In this document: piece after piece, positions 7,329-16,266 of the stretch | Layout: each line of letters opens with the position of its first letter | Numbering within the stretch: the first letter of the stretch is position 1 | Assembly (NCBI GenBank): GCA_902765725.1 | Contig: CACXAT010000001.1 | Coordinates: forward strand, 114,737 to 178,736 | Origin: an uncultured Lachnospiraceae bacterium | GTDB taxonomy: Bacteria; Bacillota; Clostridia; Lachnospirales; Lachnospiraceae | Direction of reading: 5' to 3' | DNA length: 64,000 nucleotides | The notes under the pieces: model-generated | What the model was told of the DNA's origin: nothing | Databases searched by the model: none | What the model saw: only the letters and a program-made list of their open reading frames with translations | Position numbers and translations under genes: made by a program

Positions 7329-9182
7329 TCAGTTCACCAGCACATCCATAATGCGTTCATAATCCGTCCTGGACTCCTGGTGGTCCAGGACGGATGCTAT
7401 GATGTCATAGCGGTCCGAGATGATCCCGTCCACACGTCTGCGGAGCATCGCCTTCGCGGTCCCTCTGGAGTTGACTGTCCAGCAGTACAGCTTCTTGCCG
7501 GCTCTGTGGATCGCTCTTGTCTTGGAAGGGTTGATCACGTTGGACTGCGACAGAAGCATGTCTGCTTCCAGCAGGGAAGCATTTCCATAGGAGAAAAAAT
7601 ACAGGTATCCGCATCTCACATCCGGATAGCTGCGGTCGATATAGCGGATCACTCCATAGTTCATGGAGATCAGGACACAGTCTTCAAGCATCCCCTTCTC
7701 CTGTACCATCCGGATGACATCGTCTGCCATCTGTTCATCCGCGGTCACGCCCTTGAGCTCCAGATAGAGCTTCTCCCGTCCCTTTGCAGTGTCCAGCACC
7801 TCTTCCAGGGTCGGGATCCTGCGCACTTCACCGGTCAGCGTCGTCATCTCGATCGACTGCAACTCTTCAAGAGTCAGGTCACACACCCTCTCGTTCCTCT
7901 CGCACAGTCTCTTCAGGGTATTGTCGTGGAATATGACATATGCCCCGTCCTTTGTTCTCTGAATATCCGTCTCCGCCGCCTCGGCTCCAAGCTCCAGAGC
8001 AGCCTCCTGCCCCTCCAGGGTATTCTCTATATCCAGGTCTCCCCCCAGCCGGTGCACGACCGCCTCAACCATTCTGGCTCTCGGAAACAGAAACTCAAAA
8101 TGAACCAGCGCTGCCCATGACAGGATCGCCGCTGCCGCCAGGACCACTGCGATGCCAATGATGACAGACCACCGGGTACGGTTTTTCCGGAAGCTCCGGC
8201 TCCTGCCCGCACCCGCAGTGCCTGTTCTGTCTTCATTTTCTGCAGGATCCGGATCTGCCCCCTCTCCGGAAGGCTCCCGCACATCGCTGTCTCTTCCGAC
8301 CAGCCTGTCGTAGAGATCTGCCATCGTCATCACGATGATCCAGGGTGCCAGAAGCACGCACAGTATGGAAGTCAGGAGTCCAAGAACGGTTCCAAAAAGC
8401 GTAATATACCGTACCGTAAGGCGGGGAAGCGGACGAAACAGGACAGACAGTCCGAGGGGAAGCCCCCTGAAGATGCCAAGCCCGGCCGCAATGATCACTG
8501 CGGCAAGCACTGTGGAGCAGATCAGCGCCGGGTACACCTGCCGCCTGTGTTCCCGCACCAGCGTGTTGGCCTTCTGTTTTGCCACCGGGAGTGTTTCCTT
8601 CTCCAGAACCACCTCATGCAGAAGAAACAGACCGCGCAGCTGCAGGACCACGAGAATCGTCATGGTCAGGATATACAGCGTGCGATAGAGGACTTTTTTC
8701 CGGATCATATGCAGCATGAACCCGGGAAATTCAAAGGGGTCGGGGATAATGAAAAACAGCGTGACTGAAACAGCCGGGATAAAGACTGCGTAGAACAGGA
8801 TGATCGGGATACCCTGCCTGCACAAAAACAGCCGGATGCGGCGGAAGCTGCGCACCAGCAGGCGTATCGGATATACCGGATTGCCCTGCCGCAGATCCTC
8901 CGCCAGAAGGATCACCATATTAAACAGAGCGGAGGCGGTCAGGAGCAGTACCAGCTCCGTGATCACAAGGACAGCATACCCATGCCAGGAGCGGAAGGAT
9001 GTATAGAGATTGCCGCTGGTGATGGCAGGTTTGCCGGATACATGCAGAAGGGAAGAGACCAGTACATCGGTACCGGTCATGGCGAGTACGACAAGAAGAC
9101 CGCACAGGATCGATACGATGAGCATCATTGCCATGTTCGGGACTGTAAATAACTGTCGTACTGCTTTGCTTCGGTCTTTCAT
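7329..9182 (-). CDS. Membrane glycerophosphodiester phosphodiesterase (GDPD) with N-terminal membrane domain
   Basis: 617 residues in two parts. Residues 1-370 hold six or seven membrane segments matching the GDPD-associated membrane domain. Residues 375-610 are a GDPD barrel with HRLGG...ENT, E-x-D (ETDIQRTKDG), FHDNTLKRL, and ELKG. Such enzymes cleave glycerophosphodiesters, or polyglycerol phosphate of lipoteichoic acid, to glycerol 3-phosphate outside the membrane. The first catalytic motif reads HRLGG instead of the usual HRG, a one-residue insertion that could affect metal or substrate binding. It lies just downstream of Tad locus 1 but shares no obvious function with it. Confidence 0.88.
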   Translation of the reverse strand: MKDRSKAVRQLFTVPNMAMMLIVSILCGLLVVLAMTGTDVLVSSLLHVSGKPAITSGNLYTSFRSWHGYAVLVITELVLLLTASALFNMVILLAEDLRQGNPVYPIRLLVRSFRRIRLFLCRQGIPIILFYAVFIPAVSVTLFFIIPDPFEFPGFMLHMIRKKVLYRTLYILTMTILVVLQLRGLFLLHEVVLEKETLPVAKQKANTLVREHRRQVYPALICSTVLAAVIIAAGLGIFRGLPLGLSVLFRPLPRLTVRYITLFGTVLGLLTSILCVLLAPWIIVMTMADLYDRLVGRDSDVREPSGEGADPDPAENEDRTGTAGAGRSRSFRKNRTRWSVIIGIAVVLAAAAILSWAALVHFEFLFPRARMVEAVVHRLGGDLDIENTLEGQEAALELGAEAAETDIQRTKDGAYVIFHDNTLKRLCERNERVCDLTLEELQSIEMTTLTGEVRRIPTLEEVLDTAKGREKLYLELKGVTADEQMADDVIRMVQEKGMLEDCVLISMNYGVIRYIDRSYPDVRCGYLYFFSYGNASLLEADMLLSQSNVINPSKTRAIHRAGKKLYCWTVNSRGTAKAMLRRRVDGIISDRYDIIASVLDHQESRTDYERIMDVLVN

Positions 9183-9217
9183 GGATCTGCCTGCTCTTCC
9201 TGTCTGTGATCTGTCGC

Positions 9218-9331
9218 TCAGTTATAGAGATAATAATCGATGATTGCCTGGACAGCATCTGTTACATTCTGAATCTGCATATAGCTGATCTTACCACAGT
9301 CCCTGATGTTTATCCGATGCATATCCATCAT
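9218..9331 (-). CDS. Small 37-residue protein at the end of Tad locus 1
   Basis: A short frame beginning MMDMHRINIRDCGKISYMQ and ending IIDYYLYN, preceded by AGGAG five bases before the first ATG. It starts about 33 bases after the tadC stop and is in line with the tad genes, so it is probably co-transcribed. It has one Cys, several Tyr and no hydrophobic pilin core, so it is not an Flp pilin. Function unknown. The good ribosome-binding site and operon position are the only evidence that it is translated. Confidence 0.5.
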   Translation of the reverse strand: MMDMHRINIRDCGKISYMQIQNVTDAVQAIIDYYLYN

Positions 9332-9364
9332 CTCATCTCCTCATACTATCGTCAATCACTCATT

Positions 9365-10858
9365 TTACATCGACAGAAATGCCGGCACCATGAGCACGAC
9401 CAGTACCACTCCGAACATCAGGATCATCGGCATCAGCATCCGGATCCCCGCCTTCTCCCCCATCTTCCGCACGGCCATCTTATGCTGCTCCAGAGACAGG
9501 ACCGCCTCATGCTCCAGAAGGGAAGTCAGTCCCTTCGATCCCTTCTTCAGGTTCTGCGACAGCAGGGAGCCAAGCTTGATATAGGAAGGAAGAGCGCACC
9601 TTCTGCCGAAGTTTTCGTAGGCCGATGCCTCCGGGACACCGCTGCGCATCTCCCGCAGCGTGAGGATCATCTCCTCATACACATAGTGCTTCGTATTTCC
9701 GGCCGCAGCCCCTGACGCACGCCTGCGCTCAGACTCATACTGGGCCGCGATCCTGGTAAATGAACCTCTTATGGTAAGTCCCGCGGACAGAAGCATCGTC
9801 AGTTTCCACAGCAGCTGTGAGTAGTCCAGCTCCAGCTGCTCCTGTCTTGCCTTCGCCAGGTCCTTCACCCTGGAATCGGCATGCACCCAGTATGCGGCAG
9901 GCAGGATCAGGAGAAGGATCAGCAGCATCCGGACCGCTCCCTCCTGCGGGTAGGACCAGTGCAGCTCTCTCCCGTCCACCTCTGTGGGAAGCTTCATCTG
10001 CGGATCGGAAGGGTTCTCTGTCTGCGCAGATTCTACCGCCTCCCGGATCATCCTGCGGAGTGTCTCCTGCGCGGTCAGTCTGGGCGGAAGGACCCGGACC
10101 AGGCACTCCAGGGACCGCTGCTGGTCCTGGCAGGTCAGGGTAGCATGGACCGTCACAAGCGATCCTTCCTCCTCCGGCTCCCCGATGATACTGCCATCCT
10201 CGCCGATCATGCCGGACGGCGTGATGTAGTACTCTGTGCTGACAGCGCCGCCCTGGAGCCCGGAGGGAAGCCAGAGGGCCGATCGGACCTCGTCCTGCGA
10301 CGCATTCTCTCCCGGAAGGCCTGCAGTCAGCTCCTCCTGCGCCTGCTTCAGAAGCTTTCGCGCTTCTGCCTTCGTATAGAGCCTCGGGTTCAGGTGCACG
10401 TCCACCGCTTCCGATTCATCTTCCCCCGAGATCGTCAGATGCAAGCTCTGGTCCGTGCCCCCTGCCCCGTATCCCGGGCGCTCAAGCAAGCCCTGTGCAA
10501 CCGAGCGGTCCTTCCTCGTCTCTGCGGCGAGAACTGCGATCAGAGCAGCGCCGCACACAAGGAGCGCAAGCAGCATCCCGGAGATCTTCCGCACATAATA
10601 ATCCCGGATGCAGTTCTTCCTTCCTCCCCCAAGCTCTGTAAGCTCCGGCCCCAGCTTCATCCGGCGCTCATCAAACTGCAGCCGGTCATAGATCCACTCT
10701 GCCGCTGTCCTGAACGGATGGCAGGTATTTCCTGCCTTTCTCCCCGCCGGCTGTCTTCTCTTCCCTGCTCCTGATACAGATCTCCAGTTCACTCCCTGCC
10801 CCCTTCTGTCTGTTTGTCCTTTTGCGCCTGATCTCTCCGCCTGCCCCCTCAGCCTCAC
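9365..10858 (-). CDS. tadC: TadC-like inner-membrane platform protein with extra extracytoplasmic domain
   Basis: The C-terminal 180 residues are a type II secretion F (T2SF) domain: helices around YSQLLWKLTMLLSAGLTIRGSF, then EMRSGVPEASAYENFG, then two terminal membrane helices. The GTG at 10856-10858 overlaps the tadB TGA (GTGA) and is preferred to an in-frame ATG at 10888. The protein is then 497 residues, against about 300 for ordinary TadC. The excess is a basic N-terminal tail, a membrane helix (about 93-112), and about 200 residues predicted outside before a second helix (about 320-336). With TadB it should form the membrane platform turned by the TadA motor. The ectodomain's function is unknown. 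Confidence 0.82.
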   Translation of the reverse strand: MRLRGQAERSGAKGQTDRRGQGVNWRSVSGAGKRRQPAGRKAGNTCHPFRTAAEWIYDRLQFDERRMKLGPELTELGGGRKNCIRDYYVRKISGMLLALLVCGAALIAVLAAETRKDRSVAQGLLERPGYGAGGTDQSLHLTISGEDESEAVDVHLNPRLYTKAEARKLLKQAQEELTAGLPGENASQDEVRSALWLPSGLQGGAVSTEYYITPSGMIGEDGSIIGEPEEEGSLVTVHATLTCQDQQRSLECLVRVLPPRLTAQETLRRMIREAVESAQTENPSDPQMKLPTEVDGRELHWSYPQEGAVRMLLILLLILPAAYWVHADSRVKDLAKARQEQLELDYSQLLWKLTMLLSAGLTIRGSFTRIAAQYESERRRASGAAAGNTKHYVYEEMILTLREMRSGVPEASAYENFGRRCALPSYIKLGSLLSQNLKKGSKGLTSLLEHEAVLSLEQHKMAVRKMGEKAGIRMLMPMILMFGVVLVVLMVPAFLSM

Positions 10859-11646
10859 ACCTCGATCCGCATGATCCTCTGCCCCCACAGATACGCCGCA
10901 GCATAGATCACCAGGGCGCCTGACATGATCAGGATTCCCAGCGTGTTGTGGTAGCAGACATCCAGGAATCCCGGCGATGTCAGGGAGGTATAGGCGATGA
11001 TCGCCAGAGGCGCGGCGGACATGATCTTCTGTTCCGATGCCTTCCCGGAGAGATTCGCCTCGATCTCCTCCCGGGTCTGGGTTTTGGCCTGGATACTTGT
11101 GACGGCGCCGCGGATGATGCCGATCATGTCTCCCCCGGTCCGCTTCGCTGTCTGGAATACCTCCGCCATATTGATGATGTCTTCGATATGCGTCCGCCGC
11201 CCCAGATCACTCAGAAGTGTTTCCACAGGGACATTCAGCCCCAGCTGGGTGAGAATGTAGCGGAATTCTGTCATGATAAATGAATCCCCCGGATAGATCT
11301 TCCGAAGCTCGGCGGTCGCTTCGCGAAATGCATTTTCCATGGCATACCCCGCCTGCAGGGAGGCGTTGACCATCTGCATCCCTGTGGTAAATTCCGCCAG
11401 GATCTGCTGCTTTCTGCGGCGGTTGAGCTCTTTGCGCCTGTGCTTCAGAAACAGCCAGACACCGGGCAGAAAGACCAGAAATGCGATCACCGACCGGTAG
11501 AACAGAGCTGCAAATACGGCATCCAGCGCCAGGTAGGCCAGCAGATTGCATGCCAGCTGCCTCCGGCTGAATGTATAGGTACCATAGTCAGGCGGATAGC
11601 CCCTGGGGACTGAACCTGCAGCCTTCGTACTGCTTCGTTTTTTCAT
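10855..11646 (-). CDS. tadB: TadB-like type II secretion F-domain protein
   Basis: 263 residues: two N-terminal membrane helices (about 30-65), a cytoplasmic T2SF bundle (FTTGMQMVNASLQAGYAMENAFREA, then QTAKRTGGDMIGII), and two C-terminal helices. This is the normal TadB plan. It sits 28 bases after tadA and overlaps tadC by 4 bp. It should act with TadC as the inner-membrane platform on which pilin subunits are inserted into, or withdrawn from, a Tad/Flp pilus. Confidence 0.88.
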   Translation of the reverse strand: MKKRSSTKAAGSVPRGYPPDYGTYTFSRRQLACNLLAYLALDAVFAALFYRSVIAFLVFLPGVWLFLKHRRKELNRRRKQQILAEFTTGMQMVNASLQAGYAMENAFREATAELRKIYPGDSFIMTEFRYILTQLGLNVPVETLLSDLGRRTHIEDIINMAEVFQTAKRTGGDMIGIIRGAVTSIQAKTQTREEIEANLSGKASEQKIMSAAPLAIIAYTSLTSPGFLDVCYHNTLGILIMSGALVIYAAAYLWGQRIMRIEV

Positions 11647-11674
11647 ATGGTTTTACCGGCCCTCCCGCGCCGTC

Positions 11675-12907
11675 TCACAGGTCCGGTGCGATCCCGGCCC
11701 GCTCCAGCTTCTGTGTATGCCTCAGGTTTCCTGTCTTCTTCAGGCAGCCCGTCAGTTTCCCGTCCTTATCCTCCCCAAGGCCCTGATATTCAAAAATGGT
11801 ATGCGTCCGGATCTCTCCGCTCTGAACGTCATAACCGTCTATCTCCAGGATCTCGAGTACCTTGCGGCTCTTGTCCCTCATACGCGAGAGATGGACCATC
11901 AGGTCGATGCCGGAGGCGATCTGCCGGCGGATCGCGGCGATCGGAATCTCCATTCCCATGATCACCATGGTCTCCAGACGGGACAGCATATCTCTGGGAC
12001 TGTTCCCGTGGCCGGTGGAAAGACTGCCGTCATGTCCCGTATTTAAAGACTGCAGCATATCGATGGTCTCCTCGCCTCTGACCTCCCCGACGATGATCCG
12101 GTCGGGCCGCATTCGCAGAGAGGATCGGATCAGATCGCGGATCGTCACCTCCCCCTCTCCCTCCGCATTGGGACGCCTGGCCTCCAGACGCACCAGATTG
12201 CGGTCGCCCCGGATCTGCAATTCGGCGTTGTCTTCGATGGTGATGATCCGCTCATCCTCCGGGATGAAGTTTGACAGCGCGTTCAGGAAGGTAGTCTTGC
12301 CGCTTCCGGTCCCGCCCGATATGAAGATGTTGTAGCCTGCCTCCACCATCTTCTTCAGAAAACCCGCCGCCTCATCTGTGATGGAGCCCCACGCGATCAG
12401 GTCCTCCATACTGATCGGTCTGTCCGGAAAGCGCCGGATCGTGATCACCGGTCCCTCGATGGCAACAGGGTTCATGACGATATTGACTCTCTCTCCCTTC
12501 TTCAGGCGGGCATCCACGATTGGCACGGACTCATTTGCTACGCGGTTGGAGATGGCTACGACCGACTGCACGATGTCCTGCAGCTTCTCCCGGGAAGTGA
12601 AATGTTTCTCCCACCTGGTCAGACGGCCGGCCCGCTCCACATAGATGCTCTGCGTTCCGTTTACCATGATCTCCGTGACGGTATCGTCGTCGATCAGTTC
12701 CTGAAGGATATCCAGTCTGCGGACGGAATTGAACAGCTCTGTCCGCAGCTGGCTGCGGTCCGAAAACCGCATGCGCCTGGCAGGATCCGTCTGCGCGATC
12801 AGCTCGTCGATCAGCGCCAGGATCTCATCGTCAGGCATATCGCGGGATAACTCCAGCTGGTCCATGAGCCTGGACCGGCATTCAAGAAACCTCTGTTGAT
12901 CCATCAT
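11675..12907 (-). CDS. tadA: TadA/CpaF secretion ATPase
   Basis: 410 residues from the ATG at 12905-12907, with AAAGGA eight bases upstream. Motifs: N-terminal all-alpha region, VTEIMVNG, Walker A GGTGSGKTT (near residue 205), Asp box IEDNAEL, Walker B RPDRIIVGEVRG, and His box TGHDGSLSTGHGNS. These identify the CpaF branch of VirB11-like hexameric ATPases that drive Tad pilus assembly. It is the first Tad gene visible in this locus; cpaB and tadZ homologues are not present in the window. Confidence 0.93.
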   Translation of the reverse strand: MMDQQRFLECRSRLMDQLELSRDMPDDEILALIDELIAQTDPARRMRFSDRSQLRTELFNSVRRLDILQELIDDDTVTEIMVNGTQSIYVERAGRLTRWEKHFTSREKLQDIVQSVVAISNRVANESVPIVDARLKKGERVNIVMNPVAIEGPVITIRRFPDRPISMEDLIAWGSITDEAAGFLKKMVEAGYNIFISGGTGSGKTTFLNALSNFIPEDERIITIEDNAELQIRGDRNLVRLEARRPNAEGEGEVTIRDLIRSSLRMRPDRIIVGEVRGEETIDMLQSLNTGHDGSLSTGHGNSPRDMLSRLETMVIMGMEIPIAAIRRQIASGIDLMVHLSRMRDKSRKVLEILEIDGYDVQSGEIRTHTIFEYQGLGEDKDGKLTGCLKKTGNLRHTQKLERAGIAPDL

Positions 12908-12990
12908 GTCTGGAATCCTTTCGTTTTTGAGAATGGCCTGTTTATAGCACCCGCCTGCCACTCTTGTCCACGGATATCCGGCATGGGCAG

Positions 12991-13033
12991 AAAAAATCGG
13001 CGAAGTCCACAGTTTTTGCTGTGGCTTCGCCGA
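12991..13033 (-). terminator. Intrinsic terminator after the Fe-S aldo/keto reductase
   Basis: A 16-bp stem (TCGGCGAAGtCCACAG at 12997-13012, complement at 13018-13033, one mismatch). On the minus strand it is followed by six T. It lies downstream of the gene stopping at 13072. Confidence 0.9.
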
Positions 13034-13071
13034 CGATGTTACGTCTCATTTATGTGACAGTCTGCCGCTCC

Positions 13072-14217
13072 TCAGCAGCCGAACAGTTTCTCTGTCTGTG
13101 CCATCCGGTCGGCAACCTTAACACCGAACGGACATCTGGACTCGCAGCTTCTGCAGCCGATGCACTCGGATGCGGTGTGCTCCAGCGCCTTGTAATGAGA
13201 CAGGACGCTCTCCGGAACCCTGTCCTGGGCGGTGGCAAGATCGTAGAACTTATTTACCATGGCGATGTCGATCTGGACCGGACATGGCCGGCAGTGCCCG
13301 CAGTAGGTGCACATCCCGGAATAGGAATGCAGGGGCGCATGCGCGATCACGGAGGCGTAATCCTTCTCGTCATCCGTCGCAGTCTCATACCTCACGGCGG
13401 CGTCGACCTGCTCCTTCGTATCATAGCCGCACAGGATCGAGCTGACTCCGGGGCGGGTCAGTGCGTAGTGGATCAGCTGCTGCGGTGTAAACGCGACGCC
13501 GAAGGGGGACTGCTCCTTATTGAACAGCCGGCCTCCGAAGAAGCCCTTCATGACGGTCAGCCCGACATTTTTCTCCTCGCACAGATGGTAGAAGGAGGCT
13601 CTCTCGGGATCGATGCCGGAATATGCTTCCTGGTCGTATCCGATGAACATGGAATCCAGATCATCGGTGGCAGGTCTCATGTCAAAGGCCGGATTGATGC
13701 TGAACAGGATCATTTCAACGAATCCGGTCTCCACTGCCCTCCTGCCCATTACCGGGTTGTGGGTGCTCAGGCCGATATGCCGGATGATCCCTTTTTCATG
13801 AAGCTCATGCACGTACTCGATGAACGGACCGTTCATGGCCCTGTTCCAGTCCTCCTCGGAATCGATGTAATGGATCATCCCCAGGTCCACGTAGTCAGTG
13901 CGAAGTCTTCTCAGAAGATCCTCGAAGGCCGGCTTTACATCCTTCATGTCCCTGGAGCGCACATACTGCCCGTTCTGCCAGGTCGATCCGAGATGCCCCT
14001 GCACATACCAGGACTCCCGGCTTCCCTCCATGGCCTTTCCTATGATGTCCCTCGATTTCGGATCCGGCATCCAGCAGTCAACGATATTGATCCCCTTCTC
14101 ATGCGCGTAGCGCAGCAGTTCGACAGATTCCTCTTCCTCATGCCTCTCCAGCCACTCACCGCCAAAGCCGATCTCACTTACCCTGATCCCAGTCCTGCCA
14201 AGCTCTCTGTATCTCAT
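13072..14217 (-). CDS. Aldo/keto reductase with C-terminal 4Fe-4S domain
   Basis: 381 residues starting at 14217, with GAGGAGGG upstream. Residues 1-280 are an aldo/keto reductase barrel (RYRELGRTGIRVSEIGFGGE, then LRTDYVDLGMIHYID, IGLSTHNP, and the GVSSILCGY cofactor loop). The C-terminus has CTYCGHCRPCP and CIGCRSCESRCP, the spacing of a two-cluster ferredoxin. Such fusions occur widely in anaerobes and are thought to exchange electrons with ferredoxin as well as NAD(P)H. The substrate is unknown. Monocistronic, with its own terminator. Confidence 0.9.
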   Translation of the reverse strand: MRYRELGRTGIRVSEIGFGGEWLERHEEEESVELLRYAHEKGINIVDCWMPDPKSRDIIGKAMEGSRESWYVQGHLGSTWQNGQYVRSRDMKDVKPAFEDLLRRLRTDYVDLGMIHYIDSEEDWNRAMNGPFIEYVHELHEKGIIRHIGLSTHNPVMGRRAVETGFVEMILFSINPAFDMRPATDDLDSMFIGYDQEAYSGIDPERASFYHLCEEKNVGLTVMKGFFGGRLFNKEQSPFGVAFTPQQLIHYALTRPGVSSILCGYDTKEQVDAAVRYETATDDEKDYASVIAHAPLHSYSGMCTYCGHCRPCPVQIDIAMVNKFYDLATAQDRVPESVLSHYKALEHTASECIGCRSCESRCPFGVKVADRMAQTEKLFGC

Positions 14218-14327
14218 GACGTCCCTCCTCTGCTGCCTTGTCAGCATCTATGGTACCTGCAGTACCTCTGTTTCTAAGTTACCACAGGATCATCCGGATT
14301 GCCACCGGAGCGCAGGGGGCCGTGGAT

Positions 14328-16076
14328 TTATTCTTCCTTCCCGACCCGACTCAGCAGGTAAATGAACTCTTCGCGGAATTCATCTCCGCCGGTCAGCTCC
14401 CGCAGGCGGCTGCGCACGTTCTCATAATCGCTGTCTCCCGCAAACTCGCTTTTGCGAAGGAGCATGCCCGCCTGGGCGACGCCCGCAGCCCAGCTCATGT
14501 TATCGGACATTTCTTCCGATTCAGCGGAAGCGTCCACCGGAAGCTCCTGCAGCCTGCTCTTCTGTGCGTCCGGATCCTTGTAGCGGATGCTGACGGTCAG
14601 ATACTCGCCTGCGGACGGATTCGCGGCGTCTGAGGCCGGATCGGCTGTTTCTCCGTCTGCGGCCGCCGCTCCGTCAGGAGCTCCCGCTTCCGTCTGCTCA
14701 TACCGGCTCTTCGCGCTGCGGATCTCGAAGTCGCTGTCCGCCATCACCAGCTCATACAGAGCCGTCACCTGCTGCCCTGCTCCGACCTCTCCGCCGTCCT
14801 TGGTGTCATCTTCGAAGTCCTCTGCGTCCATCTGCCGGTTCTCATATCCGATCTGCCGGTAGCCCCTGATCTGCGCAGGGTTGAAGTCGATCTGGATCTT
14901 GGCATCCTTCGCCACGGTGTTCAGGGTCCCCTTGAGGGCACCGCCCATCACTCTGCGGGCTTCCATGTCACTGTCGATATAGCTGTAATTGCCATTTCCC
15001 TTATCAGCCAGCGTCTCCGCAAGGGCGTCATTGTAATTGCCGGATCCAAACCCCAGGATCGACAGGAAGATTCTGCCCTCTGCCTTCTCCTCCACAAGCT
15101 TCACAAGCTCCGAATCATCTGTCTGTCCCAGATTGAAGTCGCCGTCCGTCAGAAGGAGCACCCGGTTGTTTGCCCCCTCCACATAGGATGCCTGCGCCAG
15201 GTCATAGGCAGTCCGAAGACCGGTCTCGCCGTACGTGCCGCCCTCAGCCTGCAGGCTGTCCAGAGCCGCCGCGATCTCTTCCTTGCCCTCCGGAGTACAT
15301 TTCACGCCCTCCAGGAGCACCTCGCTGCTGCCCGCATAGGTCACCAGGGAGATGGAGTCATTTTCATCCATATCCTCCAGCAGGAGTTTCAGGGCGTCCA
15401 CCGCCAGCGGAAGCTTCTGGGCTTCATACATGGATCCCGAGGTGTCGACCAGGAGTACCAGGTTCTGGTCCGGGATCTCTTCGGCAGGGATATCTCTTGC
15501 CTGCAGTCCCACCAGAAGCAGCTTCGTATCCGGATTCCAGGGGCACGGCGCGATCTGCGCTGTGATCGAGAAGGTATCCTCTCCCCGGGGGGCCTCATAT
15601 TCGTAATTGAAGTAATTGATCATCTCCTCGATGCGGATCCCGTCCTCCGGCATCCAGTCCATCGTGTCGTCCAGAATGTTCCGGCGAAGAAGCGCATAGG
15701 AAGCCGTATCCACATCCATGCCGAAGGTAGAGAACGGATACTGCTTCACTGTTCTGAACCCGGTCTCTCCCACCGTAGAATACTGTTCCGTATTCCAGCT
15801 GATCTGCGGCGGTTCCATCCAGCCGCCGTCGACAGCGGCCTCCATCATCACCTCTTCCTGCATGGCTTTCCCGCTGTCCGCGCTGGTCAGCTGATCCAGC
15901 AGGTTGAAGAGGACCTCCGTCTCTTCTGTCTCTGATTCCGTCTCCTCAGTCTCCGATTCCGTCATCAGCCCGATTCCCGGCTCCACGAGGGAGGAAGCCC
16001 CGTACACCGACACCAGACCGATCAGCACAGCCGCTGCGGCCGCAGCGCTTCCCATTACCATCTTTCTGTTTCTCAT
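14328..16076 (-). CDS. Exported von Willebrand factor A (vWA) protein, YfbK-like
   Basis: 582 residues. The start at 16076 has GGAGGAG upstream. An N-terminal hydrophobic helix (about 8-28) is followed by an acidic repeat (TESETEETESETEET). A YfbK N-terminal region follows (STFGMDVDTASYALLRRNI), then a vWA domain with MIDAS motif DTSGSM, the T and D motifs (LVTYAG, LLTDGDFNLG), and a C-terminal DUF3520-like region. The vWA fold binds Mg and mediates protein contacts. No lipobox Cys is present, so it is probably membrane-anchored by the N-terminal helix. Its partner is unknown. Confidence 0.86.
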   Translation of the reverse strand: MRNRKMVMGSAAAAAAVLIGLVSVYGASSLVEPGIGLMTESETEETESETEETEVLFNLLDQLTSADSGKAMQEEVMMEAAVDGGWMEPPQISWNTEQYSTVGETGFRTVKQYPFSTFGMDVDTASYALLRRNILDDTMDWMPEDGIRIEEMINYFNYEYEAPRGEDTFSITAQIAPCPWNPDTKLLLVGLQARDIPAEEIPDQNLVLLVDTSGSMYEAQKLPLAVDALKLLLEDMDENDSISLVTYAGSSEVLLEGVKCTPEGKEEIAAALDSLQAEGGTYGETGLRTAYDLAQASYVEGANNRVLLLTDGDFNLGQTDDSELVKLVEEKAEGRIFLSILGFGSGNYNDALAETLADKGNGNYSYIDSDMEARRVMGGALKGTLNTVAKDAKIQIDFNPAQIRGYRQIGYENRQMDAEDFEDDTKDGGEVGAGQQVTALYELVMADSDFEIRSAKSRYEQTEAGAPDGAAAADGETADPASDAANPSAGEYLTVSIRYKDPDAQKSRLQELPVDASAESEEMSDNMSWAAGVAQAGMLLRKSEFAGDSDYENVRSRLRELTGGDEFREEFIYLLSRVGKEE

Positions 16077-16266
16077 AATCACTCCTCCTTACATTCAGAC
16101 AGATGCCTGTCACCTGCTTCGTCTCACGCAGTATGCTGGTTCCTTTATCCTGTATGACGGGAACGGAGGCCGTATGGTCACAGGGAACATTTTTTTCTTG
16201 TGTCCGAAGCGGCTCTGTTCGATAATGTAAGTATAGCTGACACAGACTGTCTGCAGGGAGGACTTT

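Noticed and set aside
9218..9331. Small ORF as the Flp major pilin
   Set aside because: It lacks a hydrophobic helix and the prepilin cleavage motif; the Flp1-like sequence is at 54312-54443.
15170..15565. Proline-rich plus-strand open frame opposite the vWA gene
   Set aside because: It lies entirely antisense to codons with clear vWA motifs and shows the composition of an antisense shadow.
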